From Algoriphagus sp. (GTDB taxonomy: Bacteria; Bacteroidota; Bacteroidia; Cytophagales; Cyclobacteriaceae): 64,000 nucleotides of DNA. The DNA lies in NCBI RefSeq assembly GCF_024305035.1, contig NZ_JAMWZB010000008.1:89070-153069 (forward strand), in the 5' to 3' direction. Both the position numbers and the translations under genes were made by a program. Under the pieces are notes generated by a model. The model was not told the origin of the DNA. It ran no database searches and worked only from the letters and a program-made list of their open reading frames with translations. Of the stretch, positions 16,949 to 26,600 are shown piece after piece. The stretch's first letter is position 1. Every line of letters begins with the position of its first letter.

Positions 16949-18085
16949 ATGGACCTATTTTTACTCTGGACTCTCTTTAGCCTCGGGATAATCATTCAGG
17001 CGGTGTATTTATTGGTGATTTTTGGCAGAGTAGCCTTTTTCAAAACACCTTCTACAAAGCAAGAAACTAAAAATGAAGAGCCGGTCACCATTGTCATCGC
17101 AGCCAAAAATGAATTTAAAAACCTCAAAACCCTAATCCCCAAACTTTTTGAGCAAGATTACCCCAAATTTGACGTAATGATCATCAACGATCAAAGTACC
17201 GATCGTACCAAACGACTGCTGGAAGAAATGATGGCCATCTATCCCAAGCTTCGATCGGTCACCATCAAATACACACCCGATCATGTCACACCGAAAAAAT
17301 ATGCGCTTACGCTCGGTATCAAAGTAGCTAAAAATGACGTCATCTTATTGACCGATGCGGATTGTGTACCAAGTTCTGATCAATGGATCCGTAAAATGAC
17401 TTCTCCGGTTCGGGAAAAAGGCAAACGATTTGCCATCGGCTATTCTGCTTATGAACCAAAGCCCGGATTCCTTAACCGCTGGATACAATTTGAAACCCTA
17501 ATGACCGCTTTGTATTACCTGTCTTTTGGATTTTGGAAAGCTCCCTTTATGGGAGTAGGAAGAAATCTATGCTACCGGAAAAGCTTTTTTATGGAAGTCA
17601 AAGCCTTCAAAGGAATCTGGCATCTTGAAGGAGGAGACGATGACCTTTTTGTCAACCAGCACACCACCGGAAAAAATACTGCGATGGTCTTAGACCCCCT
17701 GGCAAATACAATTTCCAAGCCGAAGGAAAACTGGAAAGAGTACCGAATTCAGAAAAAAAGACATCTCCATATCGGAAAATACTATCGGAGTGAGGATAAA
17801 CGAAAAATTGGATTTTACACCCTTTCTCATGCATTATTTTGGCTTGGAGGGATTGCTTTACTGATTTATTTTGGACTTCAGGCCAATTGGGAACATTTTC
17901 TGATCATTTTCGGTATTATCCTTGGAAGATCTATGCTCATGTACTTGATCTTTTCCACAGCAAGTAAAAAAATCAATGGGTCTAAAATCCGCTCGAATTT
18001 CCTAATCAATGACTTTTTGTATTTAGGTTATTTTTGGATTTTGGGTTCCATTTCCCATCAGTCAAAAGACATTCAATGGAAATAA
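16949..18085 (+). CDS. membrane-bound family 2 glycosyltransferase
   Basis: Processive-type GT2 enzyme of 378 aa. An N-terminal transmembrane helix (LLWTLFSLGIIIQAVYLLVI) precedes the GT-A domain, with TIVIAAKNEFKNLKTLIPKL, the NDQSTDRTKRL motif and the metal-binding LTDADCVPSSDQW near residue 140. C-terminal helices (ALFWLGGIALLIYFGLQ and later) anchor it. Donor and product are unknown; envelope polysaccharide or glycolipid is likely. Its last codons overlap the sigma-factor start (ATG at 18076), suggesting coupling. Confidence 0.88.
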   Translation: MDLFLLWTLFSLGIIIQAVYLLVIFGRVAFFKTPSTKQETKNEEPVTIVIAAKNEFKNLKTLIPKLFEQDYPKFDVMIINDQSTDRTKRLLEEMMAIYPKLRSVTIKYTPDHVTPKKYALTLGIKVAKNDVILLTDADCVPSSDQWIRKMTSPVREKGKRFAIGYSAYEPKPGFLNRWIQFETLMTALYYLSFGFWKAPFMGVGRNLCYRKSFFMEVKAFKGIWHLEGGDDDLFVNQHTTGKNTAMVLDPLANTISKPKENWKEYRIQKKRHLHIGKYYRSEDKRKIGFYTLSHALFWLGGIALLIYFGLQANWEHFLIIFGIILGRSMLMYLIFSTASKKINGSKIRSNFLINDFLYLGYFWILGSISHQSKDIQWK

Positions 18086-18687
18086 ACGAACGCGGATTTT
18101 CAAACAAGGCACTCGAAGATTTTGATCTGATCGATCAGGCCGTGGATCACAAAGACCAGCAGGCCTACGCTACCCTGATGAAGCGGTACAAAAAGGCGGT
18201 TTATTTCATGATTTTGAAAATGATCCGAGATGCCGACGATGCAGAAGATCTGACCATGGAAGCTTTTGCCAAGGCATTTAAAAATCTTCACCGATTCAAA
18301 AAAGATTATACCTTTTCTACCTGGCTTTTCCGGATCGCTACCAACAATGCCATTGATTTTATCCGAAAGAAAAAACTCAAAACCATGAGTCTCAACTCCA
18401 CCATGTCAGATGACAGCGGAAATGCGGTCAATATCGACGTGGAAGACGGAGATAATAATCCTCAGGATGAATTCATCAAATCCCAGCGCATCGAAATGGT
18501 ACGGATTTTTGTAGACAAGCTTCCGGCGAAATACCGAAAACTAGTTCAATTGCGGTACTTTGATGAATTGTCATACGAGGAAATTGCCCAAGAACTCGAA
18601 AAGCCCTTAGGAACAGTAAAAGCCCAGCTCCACCGCTCCCGAGAGCTCCTGTATGAAATCGCCTCCGGCAAACAAAAACACATCTAA
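18076..18687 (+). CDS. ECF-type RNA polymerase sigma factor
   Basis: Sigma-70 family factor of about 204 aa. Region 2 spans about residues 30-100 (AYATLMKRYKKAVYF…DDAEDLTMEAFAKAFKNLH…STWLFRIATNNAIDFIRKKK). Region 4 is at about 145-195 (LPAKYRKLVQLRYFDELSYE…PLGTVKAQLHRSRELLYE). I choose ATG 18076 rather than 18034, because the upstream codons lie inside the glycosyltransferase gene and do not look like a sigma-factor N-terminus. No anti-sigma gene is adjacent. The gene is followed directly by rsmG with no gap, so it probably belongs to a housekeeping unit. Confidence 0.9.
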   Translation: MEINERGFSNKALEDFDLIDQAVDHKDQQAYATLMKRYKKAVYFMILKMIRDADDAEDLTMEAFAKAFKNLHRFKKDYTFSTWLFRIATNNAIDFIRKKKLKTMSLNSTMSDDSGNAVNIDVEDGDNNPQDEFIKSQRIEMVRIFVDKLPAKYRKLVQLRYFDELSYEEIAQELEKPLGTVKAQLHRSRELLYEIASGKQKHI

Positions 18688-19332
18688 ATGAATCCGGGCA
18701 CCCAACTGATCCAATCCTACTTTCCCAACCTCAGCGAAAAGCAAATCGAGCAATTTGAGCGTTTGCAATCCCTCTACGAGGAATGGAATGCCAAAATCAA
18801 TGTGATCAGCCGCAAGGATATGGATCAGATTTACATCCATCATGTCCTTCATTCGCTGGGAATTGCCAAGGTGATGGGGTTTCAACCCGGCACCAAAGTA
18901 CTGGATATTGGTACAGGTGGCGGGTTTCCCGGAATTCCCCTGGCTATTTTATTTCCGGATACCCATTTTCACTTGGTCGATTCGATCGGAAAGAAAATAA
19001 CTGTGGTCAAAGAAGTGGCCCGAGCGTTGAAGCTCAGCAATGTAGAAGCGCAACAAGCCCGGGCGGAAACTTTGGTGCGGAAATATGATTTTGTGATCAG
19101 CCGTGCAGTCACGCGCATGATCAATTTTTACCCTTGGGTCAAAGGAAAAATCAAAAAGGAAGACTTTAATGAATTTCCTAACGGCATTTTATATCTGAAA
19201 GGTGGGGATATCGACGAGGAAATGGAAGAACTGGACAAATCCTACGTTACCTACCACCTGAGTGATTATTTCAAAGAAGAATTTTTCGAAACCAAAAAGG
19301 TGGTCTATATGCCTTGGGAGGATAAAAGATAA
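18688..19332 (+). CDS. rsmG: 16S rRNA (guanine527-N7)-methyltransferase RsmG
   Basis: SAM-dependent enzyme that methylates G527 of 16S rRNA (214 aa). The N-terminal region has WNAKINVISRKDMDQIYIHH and HVLHSLGIAKV. The SAM-binding motif is VLDIGTGGGFPGIPLAILFP near residue 71, followed by LVDSIGKKITVVKEVA. The ATG follows the sigma-factor stop directly. The downstream gap begins with the first of three palindromes 5 bp after the stop codon. Confidence 0.95.
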   Translation: MNPGTQLIQSYFPNLSEKQIEQFERLQSLYEEWNAKINVISRKDMDQIYIHHVLHSLGIAKVMGFQPGTKVLDIGTGGGFPGIPLAILFPDTHFHLVDSIGKKITVVKEVARALKLSNVEAQQARAETLVRKYDFVISRAVTRMINFYPWVKGKIKKEDFNEFPNGILYLKGGDIDEEMEELDKSYVTYHLSDYFKEEFFETKKVVYMPWEDKR

Positions 19333-19337
19333 CAGAT

Positions 19338-19421
19338 TGTATTTTTGAAGATACAATTATTGTTAAAAAATGTATTTTCAAAAATACAATTTGACCTTAT
19401 TTCTGTATCTTTGAAGATACA
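19338..19421 (+). promoter_or_regulatory. three 18-bp palindromes with exact 33-bp period, putative operator/promoter array
   Basis: Three near-identical inverted repeats start at 19338, 19371 and 19404: TGTATTTTTGAAGATACA, TGTATTTTCAAAAATACA and TGTATCTTTGAAGATACA. Units 2 and 3 have perfect 8-bp arms around a 2-bp centre; unit 1 has one mismatch. The spacers are each 15 bp. The last unit abuts the ATG at 19422. Units 1 and 3 contain plus-strand TAnnTTTG (-7-like) sequences, and unit 2 has one on the minus strand. Binding sites on one face of the helix, possibly covering the promoter of the ATPase gene, are the likely reading. Confidence 0.7.
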
Positions 19422-20618
19422 ATGGAAAACCTTTTAAAAAGATATCAATCACTGCTATCCAAGGTTCAGCTTGGGTTTGAGAGAAATCTATCTTCCCAAA
19501 TCAATTGGGAAGCAAGAGCTATTGGACTAAAAGGAGCCCGTGGAACGGGGAAATCCACACTCATGCTTCAGCAAATCAAGAAGCGGGGGGATTTCTCCAA
19601 ATCGGCATACATTTCATTAGATGACCTCTATTTCAAAAATAATACTGTCCTAGATACTGCTGAGCAACTTTATCGTGACGGAATCCGAATACTTTATTTG
19701 GATGAAGTTCATAAATACCGTGATTGGCAGCGGGAAATAAAAAATTTATATGACTTTTATCCGGATCTGAAGCTGATCATCTCTGGATCTTCTATTCTTG
19801 AACTTCAGAAGTCAAGTGTTGATCTCAGCCGAAGAGTTTTGTTTTATGAATTACCAAGCCTTTCTTTTCGGGAATTTTTAGCGTTGAAATATGATATTAT
19901 CATTCCGAAATTCACACTAGAAGAACTCCAAAAAAACCACATTACGATCGCTCAAAGCCTCAAAGAAAAGCTGGACTCACCACTTACCTATTTTCGTGAA
20001 TTCCTAGAATATGGCGCTTACCCTTACTTTATGGAAGGGGTAACAGATTTCAACTATCGGCTTCAGCAGGTCGTCAATGTAATAATCGATTATGATTTGC
20101 CTGAGGCCAAAGACATCTCAGTAAGCACCCAAAATAAATTAAAAAAGCTCCTTTTTATACTCTCTGAATCAGTCCCTTTCACTCCGAACATTTCAAAACT
20201 AGCTACCCAACTCGAAACCACTCGACCTATGCTAACTGAGATGTTGTATTTGCTAGAAGAAGCACGATTGGTCCGAAATTTACGATCCGCAAGCAAAGGA
20301 ACTTCACTGCTAAATAAACCTGAAAAAATCTATCTCTCAAACACCAGTTTGATTCATAGTTTTTCTGAAAAAGGAAGAAATCAAGGAAATCTTAGGGAAA
20401 CTTTTGCAATTGACCAACTTCAAAATGCAGGCTATTCAGTCACATTCCCGAAACAGGGTGATTTCCTAGTTAATGAAACTTATTTATTAGAAATCGGTGG
20501 AGCGGGGAAAGGCTCATCTCAGGTTTCAGATTTTGAAAACCATCTTATCTTCTCAGACGATTTGGAAATAGGCTGGGGAAGAAAGCTCCCACTTTTTTTA
20601 CTTGGACTACTCTACTAA
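19422..20618 (+). CDS. AAA ATPase with DUF4143 domain
   Basis: A 398-aa ATP-binding protein of the AAA_14/DUF4143 type, a widespread accessory family of uncertain function. The Walker A motif is GLKGARGTGKSTLMLQQIKK near residue 36, and Walker B-like is IRILYLDEVHKYRDWQ near residue 90. The sensor region LKLIISGSSILELQK follows. The C-terminal part (from about 190) has the winged-helix and nuclease-like parts typical of DUF4143 (TRPMLTEMLYLLEEARLVRN and FLVNETYLLEIGGAGKGSSQ). Base composition is more AT-rich than in the housekeeping neighbours, which hints at transfer. Its start codon directly follows the third palindrome. Confidence 0.82.
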   Translation: MENLLKRYQSLLSKVQLGFERNLSSQINWEARAIGLKGARGTGKSTLMLQQIKKRGDFSKSAYISLDDLYFKNNTVLDTAEQLYRDGIRILYLDEVHKYRDWQREIKNLYDFYPDLKLIISGSSILELQKSSVDLSRRVLFYELPSLSFREFLALKYDIIIPKFTLEELQKNHITIAQSLKEKLDSPLTYFREFLEYGAYPYFMEGVTDFNYRLQQVVNVIIDYDLPEAKDISVSTQNKLKKLLFILSESVPFTPNISKLATQLETTRPMLTEMLYLLEEARLVRNLRSASKGTSLLNKPEKIYLSNTSLIHSFSEKGRNQGNLRETFAIDQLQNAGYSVTFPKQGDFLVNETYLLEIGGAGKGSSQVSDFENHLIFSDDLEIGWGRKLPLFLLGLLY

Positions 20619-20795
20619 ATACTTGAATTAGATTTTCTGCGATTTCAAAAAAATCCCTAATTTAACTACGTTTAATGGCATATCAGATCTTCCAAAAAAG
20701 AATTAATTCATGCCAGAGAACTCAATCAAAAACAACCCCAGGGGGGGCGTGAATTCTTTGAGGAATTTTCCAACATTGTAAATGAATCCACTACC

Positions 20796-21563
20796 TCAAA
20801 ACAGATAATTCACAAATATCCCAGTGTAGGGCCTTATATAGAAATTGGTTTCCTTAGAGATCAAGTCATCCTGATACGTGACAGGGGTGGGAATAGGAAT
20901 GGTCATTTGTGGATCATCCAATCGAATAGATTCTTTAAAGGCAGTGCTTGCCCAAAAATGAGATCCGATAATTTTCGCTTCGGCACTTAATACCATCCTT
21001 TCTGTAACTCGATACCCAAAGCCAATAAATGGCATCCCTGCCAAAGCATATCCTTTTTTAGTTTGGACATCATACCGGTTTTGCGGTTGATTATCCTCTG
21101 ACAACAAATAGGCCTCATCCTTTTCTCTTTTGCCACTTGAAAATTCGAATTCGAATTCGACCCCGTAATATCCAAACCACTTCTTTGATAAAAAAAACTG
21201 CCACTCATGACCCAGCGCCATCCCAATAGCTGAATTTCGATTTTTTATAAAAGGAGGATTGGGTGTAGGTTCGGCACTTTCTTGGGTAAAGGACTGAAAT
21301 TCACCGAATACTCTTAATCGGATTGCTTTGTTTGACGTATAATTTCTCCTTGCCAACAACTCAATTCGTGGGGAAATCAAACTATCTCCCCCAAATAAAT
21401 CCTCAGTCACAAAATCAAAGAAAAGCTGGGTATTTAATCCGATTAGCCAGGTTTTAGCCGGAAAAACTTCCACGGAGTCTTTTTCTTCGATTGATTGGGA
21501 CCATACCTGACCTGAGATCAGGCAAAGAAGAAAAAGGATACTCATTTTATGCCTCTGAATCAT
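20796..21563 (-). CDS. outer-membrane beta-barrel-like protein (paralogue of 22429-23139)
   Basis: Secreted protein of no recognised named family. I prefer ATG 21563, giving a basic n-region (MIQRHK) and a signal peptide ending near GQVWSQ; a TTG at 21599 and an ATG at 21545 are alternatives. The mature part alternates polar and hydrophobic residues and ends in …YTGIFVNYLF with a terminal Phe, typical of an outer-membrane beta-barrel. It shares the pattern AIRLRVFGEFQS…NSAIGMALGHEWQ…GYYGVEFEF with the product of 22429-23139, so the two are probably paralogues. The function is unknown. Confidence 0.65.
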   Translation of the reverse strand: MIQRHKMSILFLLCLISGQVWSQSIEEKDSVEVFPAKTWLIGLNTQLFFDFVTEDLFGGDSLISPRIELLARRNYTSNKAIRLRVFGEFQSFTQESAEPTPNPPFIKNRNSAIGMALGHEWQFFLSKKWFGYYGVEFEFEFSSGKREKDEAYLLSEDNQPQNRYDVQTKKGYALAGMPFIGFGYRVTERMVLSAEAKIIGSHFWASTAFKESIRLDDPQMTIPIPTPVTYQDDLISKETNFYIRPYTGIFVNYLF

Positions 21564-21718
21564 AGCAATCAAACTTATTTTGAATAAGAGGAGTCTCAAA
21601 AGAGGCTCCCCTATCTTATTTATTTTTGAACTTTATTTTTCTATGTATATCCGCTTTCTTACCAGTAAGAATTGTGCACGGACCAAAATGAGGGTTGAAG
21701 TTCAATTTAAGCAAACTT

Positions 21719-21770
21719 CGGTCATCGGTCATCGGTCTCCTGTGCTGAGCAAAGTCGAAGCATCCAGCTG
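21719..21770. repeat. short tandem repeat next to a CTGAGC…GTCGAAG interspersed motif
   Basis: The gap 21600-21895 holds two and a half copies of GGTCATC at about 21720-21736, followed at 21744-21760 by CTGAGCAAAGTCGAAG. I recall variants of that second motif as common intergenic repeats in Bacteroidota genomes. No gene is seen in this gap apart from the decayed tail of the upstream truncated gene (21842-21895). Confidence 0.4.
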
Positions 21771-21895
21771 ATTAAGCAAAGAAAATATGGCTACTGGTAT
21801 AATTACGGATAATCAGTTTAATTTTTAATACCTATACCGTTTTAAACATCATTACTTATCAATGTACCAATTTTCCAGCCCGCTGGAATCAACCA

Positions 21896-22426
21896 TTAGT
21901 AACTATCGGCGTAGGCAACTGTGATACTTCCTCCATTTTGACCTGTTTCAGGAAACTGTATTCTTGGAATTGAGAAAGTTCTGTTTGATGTGTTGCCAAT
22001 TGGAATAGATGGATTTCCGGAGATATTACCCGGAGTAACGCCATTTAAGGTTTTTATAATAACCTCAAAGTCGAAATTAATTGGTTCGTTAGTAGGGTAA
22101 GCACAATCAGAAATTTGAATCTTTAAAAATCCTTTTGGAATAGTGCTCCCACCCTGAAAAAGTAAATTATCCCATATTACGGATACATTACTTACTAATG
22201 CATAAGATCCCTGAATAGTTGTTTGCCCATTTGAAAAAACTACATTTGTCACAGTCCATCTATAAGTTGAATTACAAGGATTCCCCTCATTTGAGGCGGC
22301 AAAGGTAAAGTAATTTACAGCTTCCCCTGGACATACCAAATTACTTTGATCCCTAGTTATCTCAATTTGGGAGTAGGTTAAGATTGAGAACATAAATAAG
22401 AAGGGAAAAATTAGAATGTACTTCAT
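21896..22426 (-). CDS. secreted PKD-like protein, C-terminally truncated by stop codons
   Basis: A 176-aa protein with a signal peptide (MKYILIFPFLFMFSILTYSQ) and a beta-sandwich-like region: TRDQSNLVCPGEAVNYFTF, then STYRWTVTNVVF, resembling PKD-like domains of Bacteroidota surface proteins. The frame ends …AYADSY-stop. The same frame continues with WLIPAGWKIGTLISNDV before another TAA, and with NGIGIKN before a third. WxxPAGW is the expected continuation of such domains, so the stop at 21896 looks like a nonsense mutation in a once longer gene. Whether the short product is still made is unknown. It starts 3 bp downstream of the OMP gene. Confidence 0.55.
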   Translation of the reverse strand: MKYILIFPFLFMFSILTYSQIEITRDQSNLVCPGEAVNYFTFAASNEGNPCNSTYRWTVTNVVFSNGQTTIQGSYALVSNVSVIWDNLLFQGGSTIPKGFLKIQISDCAYPTNEPINFDFEVIIKTLNGVTPGNISGNPSIPIGNTSNRTFSIPRIQFPETGQNGGSITVAYADSY

Positions 22427-22428
22427 GT

Positions 22429-23139
22429 TTATTGAATTTTAAATTGAAAACCTATTTTTGTCGTAAATGAAATTTTGGTATGAGAAAAAACCCCGCCTGC
22501 GTTTGTAGTAATAAATTCCTTTTCGGAGACAAGATCAAGTGGCACCACTTCTCTGGCCAAATAGGATTCATAAGAAGAATGAGAAATGTTTAAATCTTGC
22601 TGAACTGAAAAAAGAAGTTTTGAACTTACAGAATAAATAAAACCCAATAACCCTCGAACAGAATTATCAACTATCCGATTTTCGCCTTGTGAATTACGCA
22701 AGACCAATGTATCAAAAACAACACTTGGAATTGTACTATCCTCGTCATTCCAAAAATAAGTCATTGCAACCTCGCCTCCATAAAACCAACTCCATTGTCG
22801 GCTGATCTTCTGATGCCATTCGTACCCCAATCCCACTCCTAGACTGGAATTCCATTTCTCTTCAAATAAAGGCAAATTTTCATTTATAGATTTCTCATAT
22901 CTCCCTTCAACTCGGAAGCGGATGGCTTGATCATCTTTCGTAAACTTCCGGTACAAAATTTCTAGTGGTAGGGTTTCAGGCTTATCAAAGAAAAAGTTTG
23001 GATTAAGGATCGCATTGATCCCAAGAGTTTGTGTGCCCTCTTCAAAAACCTTGGATTTGATCGCCTGACCATCTGAATTTTCCTGAGCAAAAACTGAGAA
23101 ACTCATAAAAAGAAATGGAATTAGCAAAAATATTCTCAT
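22429..23139 (-). CDS. outer-membrane beta-barrel-like protein
   Basis: A 236-aa protein with a clear signal peptide (MRIFLLIPFLFMSFSVFAQ) and a beta-rich mature part. It contains AIRFRVEGRYEKS…NSSLGVGLGYEWHQ…WFYGGEVAM, which aligns in order with the product of 20796-21563, so the two are related. No named family is recognised. It is probably co-transcribed with the truncated PKD-like gene 2 bp downstream, and the three minus-strand genes may form one surface-protein unit. Confidence 0.65.
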   Translation of the reverse strand: MRIFLLIPFLFMSFSVFAQENSDGQAIKSKVFEEGTQTLGINAILNPNFFFDKPETLPLEILYRKFTKDDQAIRFRVEGRYEKSINENLPLFEEKWNSSLGVGLGYEWHQKISRQWSWFYGGEVAMTYFWNDEDSTIPSVVFDTLVLRNSQGENRIVDNSVRGLLGFIYSVSSKLLFSVQQDLNISHSSYESYLAREVVPLDLVSEKEFITTNAGGVFSHTKISFTTKIGFQFKIQ

Positions 23140-23657
23140 GGGTTATTGTGATTGACTGATATGCTAATTTTAGAAATATAAATTTTATTTTCCAAATCCA
23201 TATTTCTATCTATAGATCTATTTTTTTATCTTTTTGTACTATTCAAAGATAATTTTTGAAATAAAAACCTGAATGCCCATGAAAATTTAAACAGAATCAA
23301 AATATTTTTTTGTTTGTTCCGAAATAATAGTAGTTGACTTTGTTTTTACTAAAAAAACCAACTCTTTAATTGTACTTTTCCTCCCGTAACTCACCCTTTT
23401 CGGTACAATTTTGATGACATTTATTAGTGGACATCTGATAGTTGAGGCACAAAAATCCCTGTTGATAACCCTTCCGGAGTACTATTGAGTTTTGCAAAAA
23501 AACATGCATAGGAATTGAGATTTTCGAAAAAGAAACCTGAAGCTACTATCCACTTCTTGGAATTCTCGTCTCCAATAATTTTTCCTGACATTTCCCGACA
23601 ATCGGTTTCATCCTAGTTCGAATTGCCCTAATTTGAAGCCTCAATTTTCGATAGCAC
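23140..23657. other. 518-bp intergenic region upstream of dnaE, no gene seen
   Basis: AT-rich divergent spacer between the minus-strand outer-membrane protein gene and dnaE. I find no RNA gene, long frame or strong repeat. A near match to the -7 element (CTAATTTGAAG, about 23629-23639) lies just upstream of dnaE but is one base short of TAnnTTTG. Confidence 0.5.
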
Positions 23658-26600
23658 ATGTATATTATTTTCGATACCGAAACCACCGGTTTACCCCGGG
23701 ACTACAATGCCCCCATGTCCGATGTGGACAACTGGCCCAGGCTGGTTCAGCTGGCCTGGCAGCTGCATGATGCCAAGGGAAAACTGCTTTCCAATCATAA
23801 CTATATCGTCAAGCCGGAAGGTTTTACCATCCCCTACAATGCCGAAAAAGTGCACGGCATCTCCACCAAGCGAGCACTAGCCGAAGGACATGATCTGAAG
23901 AAAGTATTGGCTATTTTTGAAGAAGACGTCGCTGAAGCCAAGCACCTGGTCGGACACAATATCGAGTTTGATATTAATGTGGTTGGATCGGAATTTATTC
24001 GTGCAGAATTGGGAATGCCACTAACGGCCAATCCGCTGGACACCAAGGATATTTCTACCGAATTCTGTGCGATTCCCGGCGGTAAAGGCGGAAAATTTAA
24101 ATGGCCTACCCTCACCGAGCTCCATCAAAAGCTCTTCGGCAAAGGCTTTGGTGATGCCCACGATGCGGCCTATGACGTGGATGCTACAGCTCGCTGCTTT
24201 TTTGGCTTGATCACTCAGGGAGTTCAGAAACCCGAGGATGGCATTGCTGTCGCCGAAGTGATTTATGAGGCGCCCGATTTGGCCGAAGCTAATTTTGCGC
24301 AAGCCAAAGACGAACAAAAAGCCGCAGCCAAAGAGGTTCTCAAGCAAGCTGGAAAAGCAGATATCTCCGAACTGGTCGATGTGCCTTTCACGCACTTGCA
24401 TGTACATACCCAATATTCTGTATTGCAAGCTACTTCTGAAATTCCGGCACTGATCGCCAAAGCAAAATCCATGAATATGCCCGCCATTGCGATGACAGAT
24501 CACGGCAATATGATGGGAGCTTTTCATTTTGTAAAAGCTGCCATGGGAGCAGATATCAAGCCGATCGTGGGATGCGAGTTTAACCTGTGCAGAGATCGAA
24601 AAAACAAATCTTCCAAAGATGACGGCTATCAGACGGTCCTCATAGCCAAAAACAAGGCCGGCTATCACAATCTCGCTAAACTGGCCTCCTATGCCAATAT
24701 CGAAGGCTTCTACTATGTTCCTAGGATCGATAAAGAAGTATTGGTTCAATACAAAGGAGACTTAATCGCTACCACTGGTGGTTTGTGGGGAGAGATTCCT
24801 TACCTGATTTTGAATGTCGGAGAAACCCAAGCGGAAGAAGCTTTCGTCTGGTGGAAAGAGCAGTTTGGAGAGGATTTTTATGTCGAACTCAATCGGCATG
24901 GAATTCCAGAAGAAGAAAAAGTAAACGAAGTCCTGTTAGAACTTGCCCGAAAATACCAGGTCAAGTATTTCGCAGCGAATAATACTTACTACAATGACAA
25001 GGCTGATGCCAAAGCACATGACATTTTGCTTTGTGTAAAAGATGGGGAACTGGTCGAAAAACCAAAAAAATACATCGGTAAACGCGGAAGAGAATTCCGC
25101 TATGGCTTCCCCAATGATGAGTTTTACCTCAAGTCTCCAGAGGAGATGAAAAAGCTTTTCGCTGACTTGCCGGAAGCCATCGAATGCACTCATGAAATTG
25201 TGGAGAAGATTGAAGCCTATAAATTGGCGCGGGAAGTACTCCTTCCCAAATTTGATATTCCTGATGAATTTAAGCATCCCGAAGACGATCAGGATGGGGG
25301 AAAGCGAGGAGAAAATGCTTATCTGCGCCATCTTACTTACGAAGGAGCCAAAAAACGCTACTCCGAAATCACGCCGGAGATTCAAGAGCGGTTGGATTTC
25401 GAGTTGGAGACCATCGAACGAACCGGCTATCCGGGTTACTTTTTGATCGTTCAGGACTTTACCCGAGCAGCTCGGGATATGGGCGTTTCTGTGGGACCAG
25501 GTCGGGGGTCTGCAGCGGGTTCAGCCGTGGCCTACTGCATCGGCATTACCAATGTGGACCCGATTGAGTATGATCTCCTTTTTGAGAGGTTCCTCAATCC
25601 GGATCGGGTTTCACTTCCCGATATTGATATTGACTTTGATGATGAAGGACGGGGAAGGGTTATCGACTACGTAATCAAAAAATACGGCAGTAATCAAGTC
25701 GCTCAAATCATCACCTACGGCACCATGGCTGCCAAATCAGCCATTCGGGATACCGCACGGGTACTCAACCTCCCTCTGGCTGAGGCCGGTAGACTGGCCA
25801 ATCTTGTACCCGACATCAAGCTCAAAGCGCTTTTCGAATTGGCAAAAAACAGACCCGCTTTGTTGGAGAAACTCAAAGGCCAAGGGGAATTGATACAAAA
25901 AGCAGAAGAACTCATTCGAATTGCGCAAGGTCAGGATGAATCGGCCAAGACGGTCAATCAAGCTACGGTTTTGGAGGGATCTGTGCGGAATACAGGCATT
26001 CATGCCTGTGGAGTGATCATTACGCCTTCTGATATTACCAATTTTGTTCCTGTGGCCTTGGCCAAAGACTCGGACATGGTTTGCACCCAGTTTGACAACT
26101 CTGTGGTAGAATCTGCCGGCTTGCTCAAAATGGACTTTTTGGGATTGAAAACCCTCACGTTAATCAAGGATGCAATCAAAATCGTCAAAGAGCGTCATGG
26201 AATTCAGTTAGATGCGGATGAATTTCCAATTGACGACGAAAAAACATACGAGCTTTTCCAACGAGGTGAAACCGTAGGTATTTTCCAATACGAATCCGCC
26301 GGAATGCAGAAATACATGCGTGAACTGAAACCGACAGTTTTTGCGGATTTGATCGCTATGAATGCCTTGTACCGTCCGGGACCGCTAGCTTACATTCCAT
26401 CTTTTATCAAGCGGAAGCATGGCACGGAAGCCATCAGCTATGATTTGGATGACATGGAAGAGTACCTGAAGGAGACTTATGGGATCACGGTTTACCAGGA
26501 GCAAGTCATGCTGCTTTCCCAAAAACTGGCTGACTTCACCAAAGGTGAAGCGGATGTATTGCGAAAAGCCATGGGTAAAAAGCAGAAGGATGTCTTGGAT

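Noticed and set aside
19338..19421. CRISPR-like reading of the evenly spaced palindromes
   Set aside because: Only three 18-bp units with 15-bp spacers and no cas genes; they fit operator sites better.
20670..20795. Protein-like open stretch (SKKELIHARELNQKQPQGG…) downstream of the ATPase gene
   Set aside because: It has no start codon and runs on into the antisense of the neighbouring gene; I could not tie it to a family.
24021..24749. Long minus-strand frame inside dnaE (242 codons)
   Set aside because: It is a shadow of the highly conserved exonuclease and PHP coding region; no family features in its translation.
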